Shown here piece by piece: positions 20,394 through 31,363 of a stretch of DNA of 45,360 nucleotides. How positions within the stretch are numbered: position 1 is the stretch's first letter; each line of letters starts with the position of its first letter. Origin of the DNA: Stephanodiscus triporus. Its lineage: Eukaryota; Bacillariophyta; Thalassiosirophyceae; Thalassiosirales; Thalassiosiraceae. Location of the stretch: contig JALLAZ010000090.1 of NCBI GenBank assembly GCA_036939755.1, positions 1 to 45,360 of the forward strand, in the 5' to 3' direction. Both the position numbers and the translations under genes were made by a program. The notes beneath the pieces were generated by a model. The model was not told the origin of the DNA. It saw nothing but the letters and a program-made list of their open reading frames with translations, and searched no databases.

Positions 20394-23300
20394 ATGCTCA
20401 CCAAGTTCGAGAGCAAATCCGCAAGGGTGAAGGGCCTCGCCTTCCACCCGGTCCGGCCGTGGATATGCGCCACATTGCACAACGGCGTCGTTCAACTGTG
20501 AGTAATATCCGCTTTGCTCACGTGCTTGCTTGGTCGGAGGAAAGGCCAGGGGGGGAGGCGTTCGTGCGTGCGGCAATGGTGCTGCTGCCCCCCAAGTAAA
20601 CGACCAAATCTTTGTGGCGTCAACGTAGGAATAGTACGATATCGATGATGGCCGATGGGAGCGATACGTCTTCCGAGGCATGCGGCATGCATCCGCCGAC
20701 GATGGGGTCGGAGTAAAATACCGATGCCGTGTGTGTGTGGGGGGGGGGCATCGGTGCAATGGGATTGTCACCGGCGCCGACGTCTTGATCGCGGGCGGCC
20801 TTGTTTTTTTTTTCGGGGGCATTCGCCTTGCGGATTCCTTCTCCCCCCCTGCCCCCCCGATCAATCTAACCCTCCTCTCCTCTCCTGCGTGGCTGTTATT
20901 TTCGTCCGTTCGTCGGTCGTAATATCATCAGGTGGGACTACCGCGTAGGCACTGTCATAGACCGATTCGAAGAACACGACGGTCCAGTCCGCGGCGTGGA
21001 TTTTCACCTCCACGAGCCCCTCATCGTCACCGGCGGCGACGATTACAAGATCAAGGTTTGGGATTACAAACTCCGAAGATGCCTCTTCACGTTGTTGGGG
21101 CACTTGGATTACATTAGGACGGTGGAATTCCATCCCAACGCCACGCAATTTCCGTGGATCCTGTCCGCGAGTGATGATCAGACCTTGAGGCTGTGGGATT
21201 TTCACAAGAGGAGTTGCCTTAGCGTCCTGACTGGTCACAACCATTACGTCATGTGCGCCGCGTTCCACCCCACCGAGGATCTTATCGTCAGTGCCAGTTT
21301 GGACCAGACGGTGCGTGTTTGGGACACCACCGGACTTCGAAAGAAGCAGATGGGGGGAGGGGATAATCCTGATTACCTTGTTGTTTCGAATGGCAGGGGC
21401 ACCTCGGCCGCTGCGTCCACGGCGTTGAATGTCCAGGCCGAGTTGTTCGGAACCAATGATGTTGTTGTGAAGTACGTATTGGAGGGGCACGAGCGTGGCG
21501 TCAACTGGGCCGCCTTTCACCCCACCTTGCCCTTGTTGGCGAGTGCGGCAGATGATCGTCAGGTCAAACTCTGGAGAATGAGCGAGACCAAGGCCTGGGA
21601 GGTCGATACCCTCCGTGGCCACGCCAATAACGTTTCCTGCTGTCTGTTCCACCCCAAGCAAGAACTCGTCGTCTCGAACTCGGAAGATCGTAGCATTCGC
21701 GTTTGGGATGTGTCGAAGCGAGTGGGTGTGCAGACGTTCCGTCGGGAGGGCGATCGATTCTGGATAATGGCGGCGCATCGTTCTCAAAACCTCCTCGCCG
21801 CCGGTCACGATTCTGGTATGATTGTATTCAAACTGGAGAGGGAGCGCCCCGCGTCGGCGAATGGACCGGGGGACAAGTTGTACTACGTCCGCGGACGTGA
21901 GCTATTCTGCCATGATTATGCACGTGCCACCGGTGGAAGCTCTGGCGTGGATGTCCCCATTGCGTCACTTCGCAGAGTGGGGCAACAGGCTCAGACGGAT
22001 GGAATCGGCTCTGGTCCGCGCTTCCTTTCCTACAATATGCACAATCCTAAGGAAGGAAATATCCTTGTTTGCTCTGATGTTGATGGTGGATGCTACGAGC
22101 TCATAACATTCTCCCTCACTAATGCCGGGGGCTCCGTCACAGATGGCAAGCGAGGATCATGCCTCGGGCCGGGAGTCTTCCTTGGTAGCAATCGCTTTGC
22201 TGTGCTTGATCGTGTCAAGCGTGAAATAATTGTTAAGAGCCTTAACAACGAAACCACCAAGCGTGTGGCGGCCCCCATGCCCAATGTCGACTGTCTCTAT
22301 GACGGTGGTGCCTCTGGACGTATCATCCTTCGCGCCGACGATCGCGCTGTTCTCTTTGAGGTTCAGAGTCGCCGAGTCCTTGGGGAGCTCACAGCGCCCA
22401 AGATTAAGAATGTTGTCTGGTCTCCCGATGGATCCAAGGTCGCCCTTCTTTGCAAGTACGGCGTCGTCATTGCCAATCGCCAGCTCGAGCAGCTATGTTC
22501 CATCAGCGACACAGTTCGTGTTAAGTCTGGTGCTTGGGACGTCAGCCCATCAGGTGGCACCAGCTCCAACCTGTTTGTTTATACCACTCTTCACCATGTG
22601 AAATATTGCCTCCCCACTGGCGATACTGGTACTATCCGTACATTGGACAACCCCATTTACGCTACAAGGGTTGTTAAGGACCAACTATTTTGCCTAGACA
22701 GGGAGGCCAGGTCGAGGGTCGTTAGCATTGATACCACCGAAGCTCGTTTCAAGATGGCTCTTGCCAACAAAAAGGTAGATGAAACTGATATAGAATGTTA
22801 TCATTTGGTCATATCTGATCGCTTGTCTCACCTCATCTTCTTATTCTTCACTTCTCAATGACGCCTCACAATAGTATGGGCAAGTCATGCACATGGTCAA
22901 GCACTCTCGTCTCTGTGGCCGTGCAATTGTCGCGTACCTCCAATCCAAGGGCTTCCCCGAAGTAGCGCTTCACTTCGTCCGCGACCCGCAAACTCGTTTT
23001 CGTCTTGCTCTGGCTTGTGGAAATATCGAGGCTGCCATGGAAAGCGCATTTTCTCTAGAGCAGCAGCAAGGATTGGATGGCAAGGCCCGTGATGTCTGGG
23101 GTGAACTTGGCAGTGAAGCACTTCGCCAAGGAAACCACCAGGTGAGCGATCAAAGCTTTATGCATCATTTTCACCATCAATCCAATATCACTGTGCCTTT
23201 ATCTAACCCATACTGCGTATCGAAATCAACACCCTACTAAACAATCCTTCAGGTTGTTGAGATGAGCTACCAACGCAAAAAAGATTTCGATCGTTTATCA

Positions 23301-25139
23301 TTTTTGTACATGCTTACTGGAGACTCTGAGAAGTTGCGAAAGATGCTCAAAATCTCGAACATGCGTAATGACATCATGGGTCGCTACCACAATGCTCTCC
23401 TCCTTGGTGATGCGGCTGAGCGTATAGCTGTTTTGGAGGCCAGCGGAAACTTGCCCCTCGCTTACATTAGCGCCAATCTTCATGGTTTGGAGGATGTTGC
23501 CACACGGATAAAGGTTGCCATTGAAACGCAGGAAGGCTCAGTGGAAGGACTGAGTAAGTTTGTTCTGTTGATGTCGATTCTAATGGATACCGTCAACTCA
23601 CCGAAATCTTTTTTCCAGTGGACAAGATCCCAGTTGGCACAAGAAAGGGTGGTCGTCTCCTGCAACCGCCAACGCCAATTGTCAGAGCTGGAAACTGGCC
23701 AACTCTCGAGATCAAAAAGACAACGCTCGAAGATTTATCAGCTGCAGATGCAGGCGACGAGTACGAAGAAGAAGCCGCTCCGGTCAGCGCCAACACAGGG
23801 GCTCCAAATACTGCATGGGATGATGATTTCGGAGCGGAAGGTGGTGATGCGGACATTGGAGCCGCAAACGATGACTATGATGCTGGTGATGACATGGGAT
23901 GGGGCGACGATGAAGGTTTGGACGACTTGGGCGACTTTGGGGAAGACACAAACGCAGCCCCAGTCGACGAAATGGAAGGTCTCTATGAAATTTCTGATGA
24001 ATCAGGATTTCAAATGCCTCCTGCAGGTCGTCCACCCGCTGGATGCTGGGTGGCCAACAGCTCACATGCTGCCGATCACATGGCAGCTGGGGCTGCATCG
24101 TCAGCAATGCAGTTGCTCCACAGGCAAATTGCTGCAAGTGATTTCTCCGCGCTCAAAGGTCCCATGATTGGTTGCTATCTTGGGTCCTCGGTCAGCTTGC
24201 CCGGTAAGACTGATGATAAGATGGCTTCGACTGTCATTATGTTGTCATTCTTTTCACCATGTTGTGATCTCTTCAATCAATTTTTCATTCAGGTATCCCT
24301 GGTAGTGGAAGTATTGTCTTGCCTCTCATGAGGAATGATGCCCTAGGTCATCCAGGAAATGATAGCTTACCCCGCATACCGGTCACCGTCAAGACTCTCG
24401 TTGCAGGAATTCGCCAGGGATATAGGTTATTCCAGACTGGAAAATTCAGCGACGCCAAGAACGCGTTTTCTGAAGTTTTGGCCCAGATCCCTCTCACAGT
24501 TACTGACAACCGCAACGAAGTGAACGAAATCAAGAAAATGCTTGAGATCTGTCGTGAATACATTACCGCAATACGCATCAAGGGAGCAATGACGGCAGCT
24601 GGTGACGACCCTGTCAGATCGACCGAGCTATCAGCTTACTTCACTCATTGTGATTTGCAGCCTACGCACTTACTTCTTGCTCTCCGCTCTGCAATGGGAA
24701 CCGCCTTTAAGCACAAGAATTATATAGTCGCAGCTAGTATGGCTAGAAGATTGTTGGAGCTTCCAGACATGAAGAGTGAAAGGAATGCTGATCTCAGAAT
24801 GAAGGTAGGCTCATTGATTCTCCCCCGTCTTGTTACGCATCCAATCGTGTCCAATTACTCATTTCCCGATTCCGTCTCTTTTTCATTGGACAGGCCACAA
24901 AAGTTCTTCAAAAGAGTGAACAGATGGCTCGCAATGAGCATACCCTCAACTATAATGAGAATGCAGCGTTCACAATTGATTGTAAAGATTTTGTTCCCAT
25001 TTACACGGGGGAGGAATGCGTCAAATCTGCCTTCAGTGGATCCGCTTACAAGGGATCTGATATGAAGGGACATACTTGTTTGACTGATGGATTCTGTACC
25101 GTTGGGGTAGAAACGATTGGGCTTGTGACTGGAAAGTAA
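20394..25139 (+). CDS. COPA: Coatomer subunit alpha (alpha-COP)
   Basis: Seven exons: 20394-20497, 20932-22774, 22875-23141, 23253-23553, 23619-24203, 24293-24804, 24894-25139. The 1285-residue product is close to the family length of about 1220. All introns are GT-AG; the first (434 nt) is long and low-complexity. The start [19 protein letters not shown] is typical of alpha-COP. A seven-blade WD40 propeller follows ([37 protein letters not shown]), then a second propeller, an alpha-solenoid ([23 protein letters not shown]), an acidic linker ([10 protein letters not shown]), and the C-terminal epsilon-COP-binding domain ([21 protein letters not shown] to [10 protein letters not shown]). Alpha-COP coats retrograde Golgi-to-ER vesicles and its first propeller reads KKXX signals such as the one on the ALG3 protein in this window. 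Divergent from the nucleoporin gene. Confidence 0.95.
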
Positions 25140-25250
25140 ATGTCACGTCGTAAATTGTAGAACCTAGAGGAGGACTGCTCCCGCCATAATCAATTAGCAC
25201 ATTTACCCCTTGGAGAGAGGGACCTTTCTAACACTAACGCAACTCCTATT

Positions 25251-26636
25251 TTAATCTACATCATCCACACTTCGGTGTCGCGAGTAAAAATATGCGAACA
25301 ATGCAACAACGAACGTCACTCCGATAAACGCAAACCTTGGATTGCCAGTGCATGCTTGTAGCAGTGCGTGCAGTTTTGACGTTGACTTCCTCATTCCTTC
25401 AAGCTCGGCCATGTCTTGTGCGCTTAGAAATGCTGTGGAAGTAGAGGTGATTATTTCCTCTTCTTCGGAAGCTTTTCTCACAGTATGTCGTGGCCCAATC
25501 ATTGGCCCTCGACTGGGACGATTAAGGTTTGATTTGTTTCTTAAATCTGGTTCAGTAACTTTCGTTAACAATTGTTTCGATATCGCTTCCAACTGGGGGG
25601 ATGCTACATTTTGTATCCATGCCAGCCCCGCCCTGAGTTTGTTATTGGTTTCTTCCCCGACCGTACTTCGATTTTTTCCCTGGGCCCACAAGCCATTATG
25701 GTTATTAATCCTATCAGCGTAAGGTGGAGTTGACTCTGGTGCTGTTATTTGAGATTTTATAAGCACTTCTTGATCAGCTTCTAAGAGAGCCGTCATCTTC
25801 ATGAACCGATGCACATCTTTGTCTTTATCATCATATGTTTGGCCATTCAAAGAGTTATGGCGAGATAAGCTTTCTCCTAATTCTTTCTCAAGCTGTTCGT
25901 GTATCGCATCGCTGCCTTGCCTACCCATTTCTATGTCATTTTGAGATTTCCTCGGCGAAAACTCATCATCGCTGCTGTCTGTGTCGGAGTCATAGTCTAG
26001 CTCATTAAGAATATGAGCTTGGTGTTCATTGATAAGAAGAACATGTTTCGTCCGCTGACCCGGTGAACTGGGCGAAGATGGAATAGTAGCCAGCGATGTT
26101 ATTTTTCTTGCATCCAACGTTGCGTGTCCGATTCCCCTTCCTTCGGAATGACCTTTGCGCTCAGTACTTTTATGCACCAATGCCTGCTTCTGGCCCCCAT
26201 CCATGATAAGAGATTGTTTGGGTACAATCTTCTCTTTATTTTGGTCGTACAATGCGGCAACAGATGGAATGAGTTGTGGTTTCTGCGTCTGCGCCCTCGG
26301 CTGGTGGTGCTCCATCGACCTTGACGACCGAGCACCCTCAATTGATTTACACTTCGGTTTTCTCGAAGCTTCAACTCGAGGAGTCCTGGCTACCATTGAT
26401 AAGGCATCCACGAACTTTCCTGATAGATCCTCGACGACCGAAGGCAATTCGGAGTTTCCAGACGCGGACTCCGCCGAGGAAGGGCGTTTTTTCTTTTCGC
26501 TCACTCGCAGGCCCTCCGATTGTACATATTCGTCGTTTTGTGCCAACTCATCGAGAGAAGAGAGCTGCATCGCGGCCCCAGCCGCCGCTTTGGCCGATTC
26601 CGCCAAGCGAGACCGGAAAACGTCGAGCGCACTCAT
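25251..26636 (-). CDS. Tail-anchored membrane protein of unknown function
   Basis: Single exon, 461 residues. No enzymatic motif is recognised. The N-terminus (MSALDVFRSRLAESAKAAAG) could form an amphipathic helix. The middle is Ser/Glu/Lys-rich and probably disordered, with an acidic patch (YDSDTDSSDDEFSPRKS) that suits casein-kinase-type phosphorylation. Around residues 335-360 there is a short helical region (LRAGLAWIQNVASPQLEAIS). The C-terminus has a single hydrophobic segment, about residues 433-450 (AFIGVTFVVALFAYFYSR), followed by only about ten residues (HRSVDDVD), so it is a tail anchor with the bulk in the cytosol. Tail-anchored proteins insert via the GET pathway into ER, or into mitochondrial outer membrane. 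The gene ends 111 bp from coatomer alpha (convergent) and is divergent from NDUFB7. Confidence 0.7.
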   Translation of the reverse strand: MSALDVFRSRLAESAKAAAGAAMQLSSLDELAQNDEYVQSEGLRVSEKKKRPSSAESASGNSELPSVVEDLSGKFVDALSMVARTPRVEASRKPKCKSIEGARSSRSMEHHQPRAQTQKPQLIPSVAALYDQNKEKIVPKQSLIMDGGQKQALVHKSTERKGHSEGRGIGHATLDARKITSLATIPSSPSSPGQRTKHVLLINEHQAHILNELDYDSDTDSSDDEFSPRKSQNDIEMGRQGSDAIHEQLEKELGESLSRHNSLNGQTYDDKDKDVHRFMKMTALLEADQEVLIKSQITAPESTPPYADRINNHNGLWAQGKNRSTVGEETNNKLRAGLAWIQNVASPQLEAISKQLLTKVTEPDLRNKSNLNRPSRGPMIGPRHTVRKASEEEEIITSTSTAFLSAQDMAELEGMRKSTSKLHALLQACTGNPRFAFIGVTFVVALFAYFYSRHRSVDDVD

Positions 26637-26675
26637 GTGTATTATTATGTGCAGCTGTCCACTTTTGCTCAGGTT

Positions 26676-26708
26676 CTACCATACGCGGGTTCTGCGTACG
26701 TATGGTAG
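26676..26708. promoter_or_regulatory. Perfect 10-bp inverted repeat, CTACCATACG / CGTATGGTAG
   Basis: CTACCATACG (26676-26685) and CGTATGGTAG (26699-26708) are perfect inverted copies with a 13-nt spacer. The pair lies 40 bp upstream of the tail-anchored protein ATG and 127 bp upstream of the NDUFB7 ATG. It resembles the TACGATACC-type sites of other promoters in the window but differs at the middle base. It may be a dimeric factor site, or a hairpin in the 5' untranslated region. Confidence 0.45.
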
Positions 26709-26834
26709 TATGCGCGTAATCCGCACAACGACACACGCCCTCACAGACAATAACAAGGGCATCGCTCAACGGGACACGCCCACTCTGATCTTGTCTCCCC
26801 CCGAACACTTCGCATCAACTGCACATCATCCACC

Positions 26835-27095
26835 ATGGGCGGCGGACACCACCACGTGACCCCCGGCTCGGAGCCAAAAAAAGACCAGGACCTCCAAGCC
26901 ATCAAGGACGCGCGCATCCCGTTGGCGTGGCGTGATACATGCTCGCACCTCCTCATCCATCTTAACAAGTGCCGCCGCGACACTTGGTGGAATCCGAATA
27001 AGTGCGATCACGATCGTCACATTTACGAGGAGTGCGAGTACAATGCGTACTTGCAGAGGGTGGAGGCGAAGGTTCAAATGGATAAAATTAATTAG
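26835..27095 (+). CDS. NDUFB7: NADH:ubiquinone oxidoreductase (complex I) subunit B18
   Basis: Single exon, 86 residues. Two CX9C motifs are exact: C-SHLLIHLNK-C and C-DHDRHIYEE-C, the twin CX9C fold of NDUFB7, oxidised in the mitochondrial intermembrane space by the Mia40 pathway. RIPLAWRDTCSH and EECEYNAYLQRV match the family. There is no cleavable presequence, which is normal for Mia40 substrates. The protein is an accessory subunit on the intermembrane-space side of the complex I membrane arm. It is shorter than the animal protein, which has a longer C-terminus. Divergent from the tail-anchored protein gene, 198 bp apart. Confidence 0.88.
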   Translation: MGGGHHHVTPGSEPKKDQDLQAIKDARIPLAWRDTCSHLLIHLNKCRRDTWWNPNKCDHDRHIYEECEYNAYLQRVEAKVQMDKIN

Positions 27096-27481
27096 GACGA
27101 TGATTTCTTGAATTTGAGTGGTGTAATAAGTTGAGGGGCGGGGGGGGGGGGGGGGGGGGGAGGACGNNNNNNNNNNNNNNNGGTGAATGCGAATAATTAG
27201 GGATGTTGAAAAATAAAAGCATTATTAGTGGGGTTGGGGGGCGAGTACGAATTTGTCCTGTTTTGAGGAGGACTCTGCGATTTCTTCTCTGTGGGGACAC
27301 CACTAATATTCCAGGATTGTTGAGAGAGAGGTAACATCTCCTTTTTTCTCCTCCTCTCCTCCTGCATGGGACTGTACCTCGTGAAAATGGGGCGCAAGGC
27401 CGAAGTACGATGATAAATGATTATTCTAGACCATGATTAGTCCTCCCTGCCTAAGCAATTCGTAATAAATGTACTTCTACT
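27096..27481. other. Convergent intergenic region with G run and gap
   Basis: These 386 bp lie between the 3' ends of NDUFB7 and the FtsH gene. They contain a G homopolymer of 21 bases (27140-27160) followed within a few bases by 15 undetermined bases (27167-27181). A CT/GA-rich stretch (27340-27365) follows. The gap is a probable assembly break at the homopolymer. No gene is seen. Confidence 0.7.
27140..27181. repeat. Poly-G run of 21 bases and adjoining 15-N gap
   Basis: The homopolymer and the run of N are directly visible. The true length of the G tract and of the gap is unknown. It lies in noncoding sequence and so breaks no gene. Confidence 0.95.
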
Positions 27482-29773
27482 TTACACATTTTTCGGAAAG
27501 CTTTTGAATGGAAGATGTTCCCTGTTTTGGTCATCTCCCATGATTTTATACTCGCAAACTTTTGCGTCAAAAAGCAGCACCATCATTTGAAACTCCTCCG
27601 CGGTCACCACTTCATTCTCTGCCAAAGTGTATGCCAAATGATGCAACAGTTCGATATTTTCAGTCAAAACAAGCTTTGCTGTGAGGTAGGCATTATTGAC
27701 CAAGCGCTCGACCTCCGAATCTACCAAACCCATCATTCGAGAACCCCATGGGTTACGTTGACGCAGGCCCAACTGACGCCCCATGAACGGTCCGCCTTCA
27801 ACGGGAGAGGAAAGAGCTACGCGACCAACCAGGTTGCTCATGCCGAACTCCTTCACCATTTGCTTGGCGATTCCTGCCACATGATGTAAATCGTTGGATG
27901 CGCCGGTGGTTACCAAGTCCTCTCCGAAGATAATCTCCTCGGCCACGCGGCCACCCAGTGCCACGACAAGCTGGCTCTCTAAATACTGCTTCGAGTACAT
28001 CCCGCTTTCCAACCTGCTCTCTTCCGGGGAGAAGAACGTCAAACCTCCGGCGCCGTTGGATCGGGGGATGATCGAAATCTTCTGAACCTGATCGTAATCG
28101 GGAATGAGAGCGCCACAGATGGCGTGTCCCGCCTCGTGGTAGCTGACGATCTCGACCTGCCTCCGCGATAGCATGGACGTCCCTCCCCGTTTTTCCATCC
28201 CGACCATGAGCCTGTCCAACGCGCCGTCCACCTCCTCCCAGCCTATCGTCGACTTGCCCCTTCTCGCCGTCGCCAGCGCCGCCTCGTTCATCAGGTTCTC
28301 GAGTTCCGCACCCGAGAAGCCGGGGGTGCGTCGGGATATCGCCTCGAGGTCGACGTCTGGCTCCAGCGGTTTCCCCCGGGCGTGCACTGACAGGATGCGC
28401 GTCCTGCCCCGAACGTCCGGTAGTTCCACCGCCACCTTCCGATCGAACCTACCGGGTCGGAGCAATGCCTCGTCGAGCACGTCGAGCCTGTTCGTCGCGG
28501 CGAGCGTTATCACGCCGACGTTGCCGTCGAATCCGTCCATCTCGACGAGTATCTGATTGATCGTTTGCTCCCGCTCGTCGTTCCCGCCGGCGTATCCAGC
28601 CCCGCGCTGCCTCCCCACGGCGTCGATCTCGTCGAGGAAGACGATGCACGGCGAGTTCTTCTTCGCCTGGAAGAAGAGCTCGCGCACGCGCGACGCTCCC
28701 ACGCCTACGTACAGCTCGACGAATTCCGATCCCGATATGGAAACGAACGGCACGCCCGCCTCGCCCGCCACGGCCTTCGCGAGCAAGGTCTTGCCCGTGC
28801 CGGGAGGGCCGTGCAATAAGACACCCCGGGGTATGACGCACCCGTTATTCGTGTAGCTCTGGGGCTGTTTCAGGAAGTCCACGACCTCCGACAATTCCAA
28901 CTTCGCGCCGTCGCATCCGGCCACGTCGTCGAACGTGACGTTGGTGTTCGGAAAGAAGTTGAAGGACGGCTTCATCCTAGCCATGGACAGCGGGGAGCCG
29001 GAGGGGTAGCCGGAGCTCCTGCGGAAGAGGAAGAAGAGCCACGCGAAGAACGATATCGTCCCGAGCAGCTTGCGCAATACGGAGGATACGGCCGCGCGGG
29101 GACCGGTCGACAGGCCCGACGACGACGAGACGGATATGTCGACGTTGTAATCGGTGAGCGTGTCCAGCAATGCGGGATCGTTGGGGAGGTTCGGTATCCG
29201 CACCAGCCGTTGCGGCGGCGGAGGAGTCCGATGCCGATTTCTGCCGAACAACGACAAGAACCGCCCCCGCCGCCCGGGAGGGCGAAGAAGTCCGAGGAGC
29301 TGCGTGCCCTCGGAATTGAACGTGACCCTCTCGATCTGCCTCTTGCCAACGAGTTCCAGAAATCGAGAGTACCGAACGTCCTCGACGTATCCTCCCGTTC
29401 CCGCTCTCAGTGTCCGGATCGCGGATCGTATCGACGTTTCGTCCTGACGACGATGTTGACGATGTTGACGATGATATTGCGGAGGGGGAGGAGGAGGGTG
29501 GACGGGCTGCGGAGTGGCGCGAAGCCCCGCCGCCTTGTTATCGTCGGTCTTCGACGCGATCCGAGAGAAGGATCGCCGGCGATGCGAATGCCGAAGGACG
29601 CCGATGGCCGAGATGGACATGTCCAACGACGCCCATGCCGACGCGTGCAATATCGGCGTTGGTCGCGGCTGCGCCACCCGCAGAATGGCAGACGCTGACA
29701 ATGCCACCGCGTAAGTAATTCGCCTCATGGCCTTTCGCTCGACAACTCCTTCGAACACTTTTCGCTTGATCAT
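27482..29773 (-). CDS. FtsH-family AAA+ zinc metalloprotease, probably organellar
   Basis: Single exon, 763 residues from the ATG at 29773. A second ATG at 29728 (residue 16) starts [16 protein letters not shown], which looks more like a targeting signal. An FtsH-type extracytosolic domain spans about residues 135-215 and one transmembrane helix lies at 237-250. The AAA module has Walker A GPPGTGKT (322-329), Walker B IVFLDEID, and the second region of homology [20 protein letters not shown]. The protease site is HEAGH. Only one clear helix precedes the AAA domain, where most FtsH have two. Such proteins degrade damaged membrane proteins, in plastids notably photosystem II. Plastid versus mitochondrial location is not decided by the sequence. 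The N-terminal two-thirds is much more GC-rich than the last 130 codons. Confidence 0.9.
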   Translation of the reverse strand: MIKRKVFEGVVERKAMRRITYAVALSASAILRVAQPRPTPILHASAWASLDMSISAIGVLRHSHRRRSFSRIASKTDDNKAAGLRATPQPVHPPPPPPQYHRQHRQHRRQDETSIRSAIRTLRAGTGGYVEDVRYSRFLELVGKRQIERVTFNSEGTQLLGLLRPPGRRGRFLSLFGRNRHRTPPPPQRLVRIPNLPNDPALLDTLTDYNVDISVSSSSGLSTGPRAAVSSVLRKLLGTISFFAWLFFLFRRSSGYPSGSPLSMARMKPSFNFFPNTNVTFDDVAGCDGAKLELSEVVDFLKQPQSYTNNGCVIPRGVLLHGPPGTGKTLLAKAVAGEAGVPFVSISGSEFVELYVGVGASRVRELFFQAKKNSPCIVFLDEIDAVGRQRGAGYAGGNDEREQTINQILVEMDGFDGNVGVITLAATNRLDVLDEALLRPGRFDRKVAVELPDVRGRTRILSVHARGKPLEPDVDLEAISRRTPGFSGAELENLMNEAALATARRGKSTIGWEEVDGALDRLMVGMEKRGGTSMLSRRQVEIVSYHEAGHAICGALIPDYDQVQKISIIPRSNGAGGLTFFSPEESRLESGMYSKQYLESQLVVALGGRVAEEIIFGEDLVTTGASNDLHHVAGIAKQMVKEFGMSNLVGRVALSSPVEGGPFMGRQLGLRQRNPWGSRMMGLVDSEVERLVNNAYLTAKLVLTENIELLHHLAYTLAENEVVTAEEFQMMVLLFDAKVCEYKIMGDDQNREHLPFKSFPKNV

Positions 29774-30096
29774 CCACGCCGACTATTTACCGATCCACAA
29801 TAACGACTTGTCTTATCGACCATTTCATTTCCTTCCTCGTCGAAGGCCGGCCGGCTGCCTTTTCTCTTCGTTCTTTTTTTTTCTTCGGCTTTTTTTCTGC
29901 TTCCTTTTTTTGTCTGCTTTTATTCCTCTCTGTTTTGCATTCCGTCTTAGGAATCTGTATCTAGCCTGACGAGGGAACCAGTAAGATGATTGACAGACAC
30001 TAGTTCTGATTTCTGTTCCGGGTTAAAAAGATACGATACTACGAACCCGATAGATTGATTGTCTTCGCATCATCTCTCTCTCCTCTGACGACGGCA
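29774..30096. promoter_or_regulatory. Bidirectional promoter region, FtsH and REV7
   Basis: These 323 bp separate the FtsH and REV7 starts. The half nearer FtsH is T-rich (runs of T at 29870-29925). The half nearer REV7 holds TACGATACT at 30032-30040, flanked by CGGGTT (30019-30024) and AACCCG (30044-30049). Confidence 0.5.
30019..30049. promoter_or_regulatory. TACGATACT site inside a CGGGTT/AACCCG inverted repeat
   Basis: The site lies 48-78 bp upstream of the REV7 ATG. The core TACGATAC equals that at 11845 and 34910. The flanking hexamers are perfect inverted copies, so the whole could form a stem with a 19-nt loop, or be bound by a dimer. Confidence 0.35.
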
Positions 30097-31141
30097 ATGA
30101 CGATGACGTCGACCACGCCGTCCGCCCCAACGCTCCAATTCTCATCGTTACTCGGATCAACCATCGAGTCGATCATACACGAGCTCCTCTACTCGCGATC
30201 AATCTACCCCCCCGATTCCTTCGTCTTGCATCGCCATCTCGGAGTGCGATGTCATGGTGCGAGTATATAATATATAATACGAGTGCATGGTAAAATGCCC
30301 AAGGAGGCTTTCACGACATCCCTCTCACAAAAATCTTTCGTCGTCGTCGCGCGTGCCGCCCTCGTCTCTGCCCTCCCCCCCCCCCCCCCCCCCCCCCCCG
30401 CCCCCCATATATCCAGCAAGCCGCGTCCCGCAGGTGTGCGATTACGTCTCCGACTTCCTACGAGTGGCGATCCCGAGCGTGACGTCGGGCGTGGGCGACG
30501 GCATCGTCCTGATTATATTGGAAGAGCTATGCTTCGACGGCAACGGCGACGGATCGAGGCCGGGGGAACGAGACGGATCCACGAAGGCGGTGGAGCGATT
30601 CGAGTTCCGATTCTGCATCGATCGCGTCGTGGGAGGAGGAGGAGGAGGAGGAGGTGTAGGAGGCGCGGGGGGGGGGGAGGGCGAGGCGGACGCGATGCTC
30701 GGTAGGGGTCGGACGATGGACATCGAGGACATGATGCAATGCGCCGCCGGACGCGACGCGGAATTGGCGGTCGCGGCCAGGTCGGATATGGAACGATCCA
30801 TGAGGGAATGCCTCCTGCGCGTGTTGGCCCTCCGAAGGAGGAGGAGGGGGGAGGGCGAACGGGCCGAGAACATGTCTTTCAAGCTTTGCCTGCACGTCGC
30901 CGCCGGGGGGGGGGAGGAGGGGGTGGACGATGGGCGACGGGACGACGAGTCCTGCCCGGATCTGATGAGGGCGTTGAGGCGAGGAGAGTGGTTGCGGCCG
31001 GAGGAATCTTCGTGTCTCTTCTCGTCCAACTCCGACGGTCATGATCGGCGGAAGGGACTGCTGCGCCCGATTAAGGACGTCGATTTGCCGAGTTGTGGCA
31101 TGAAAATGCAGTTGGGGATGGAAGTGAATCCGTTTCGGTGA
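30097..31141 (+). CDS. REV7: HORMA-domain protein REV7/MAD2L2
   Basis: Two exons, 30097-30256 and 30417-31141, 294 residues. Exon 1 gives the HORMA start: LLGSTIESIIHELLYSRSIY then PPDSF and RHLGVRCH. The intron (GTGCGA to ATCCAG, 160 nt) is in phase 1, giving CHASRVPQVCDYVSDFLRVA, the next helix. Later come FEFRF, ECLLRVLAL, MSFKLCLH, EWLRPEESS and LRPIKDVDLPSCGMKMQLGM, which line up with the closing 'safety-belt' of human MAD2L2. REV7 links REV1 and REV3 in translesion DNA polymerase zeta; in animals it also acts in double-strand-break repair and mitosis. A Gly-rich insertion (about VVGGGGGGGGVGGAGGG) and basic runs (RRRRR) lengthen it beyond the usual ~210 residues. A 25-C run precedes the acceptor. 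Divergent from FtsH. Confidence 0.75.
30375..30406. repeat. Poly-C run before the REV7 splice acceptor
   Basis: A run of about 25 C at 30375-30399, one G, then six more C. It sits within the inferred REV7 intron, 10-40 bases upstream of the ATATCCAG acceptor, where a polypyrimidine tract belongs. Exact length is uncertain in any assembly. Confidence 0.85.
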
Positions 31142-31363
31142 CGTTCGGGGGCGAAAGAAACCGTCGGCTTTCGTCTCGCATGTAGTCGCGAATAGCAAGG
31201 AAGGGAGCACCATCCCATGAAATAACAATTTTTCAGAATGTGGTACGGTATAGGAATCCGATCTCCGACACATTGTGTATTCAAGCAAACTTTTATTATA
31301 GTAGTAACAATGCATAGGTATCTTTCAACTGACAGAAACATGATTTCATCCTGCACTTAGCCG

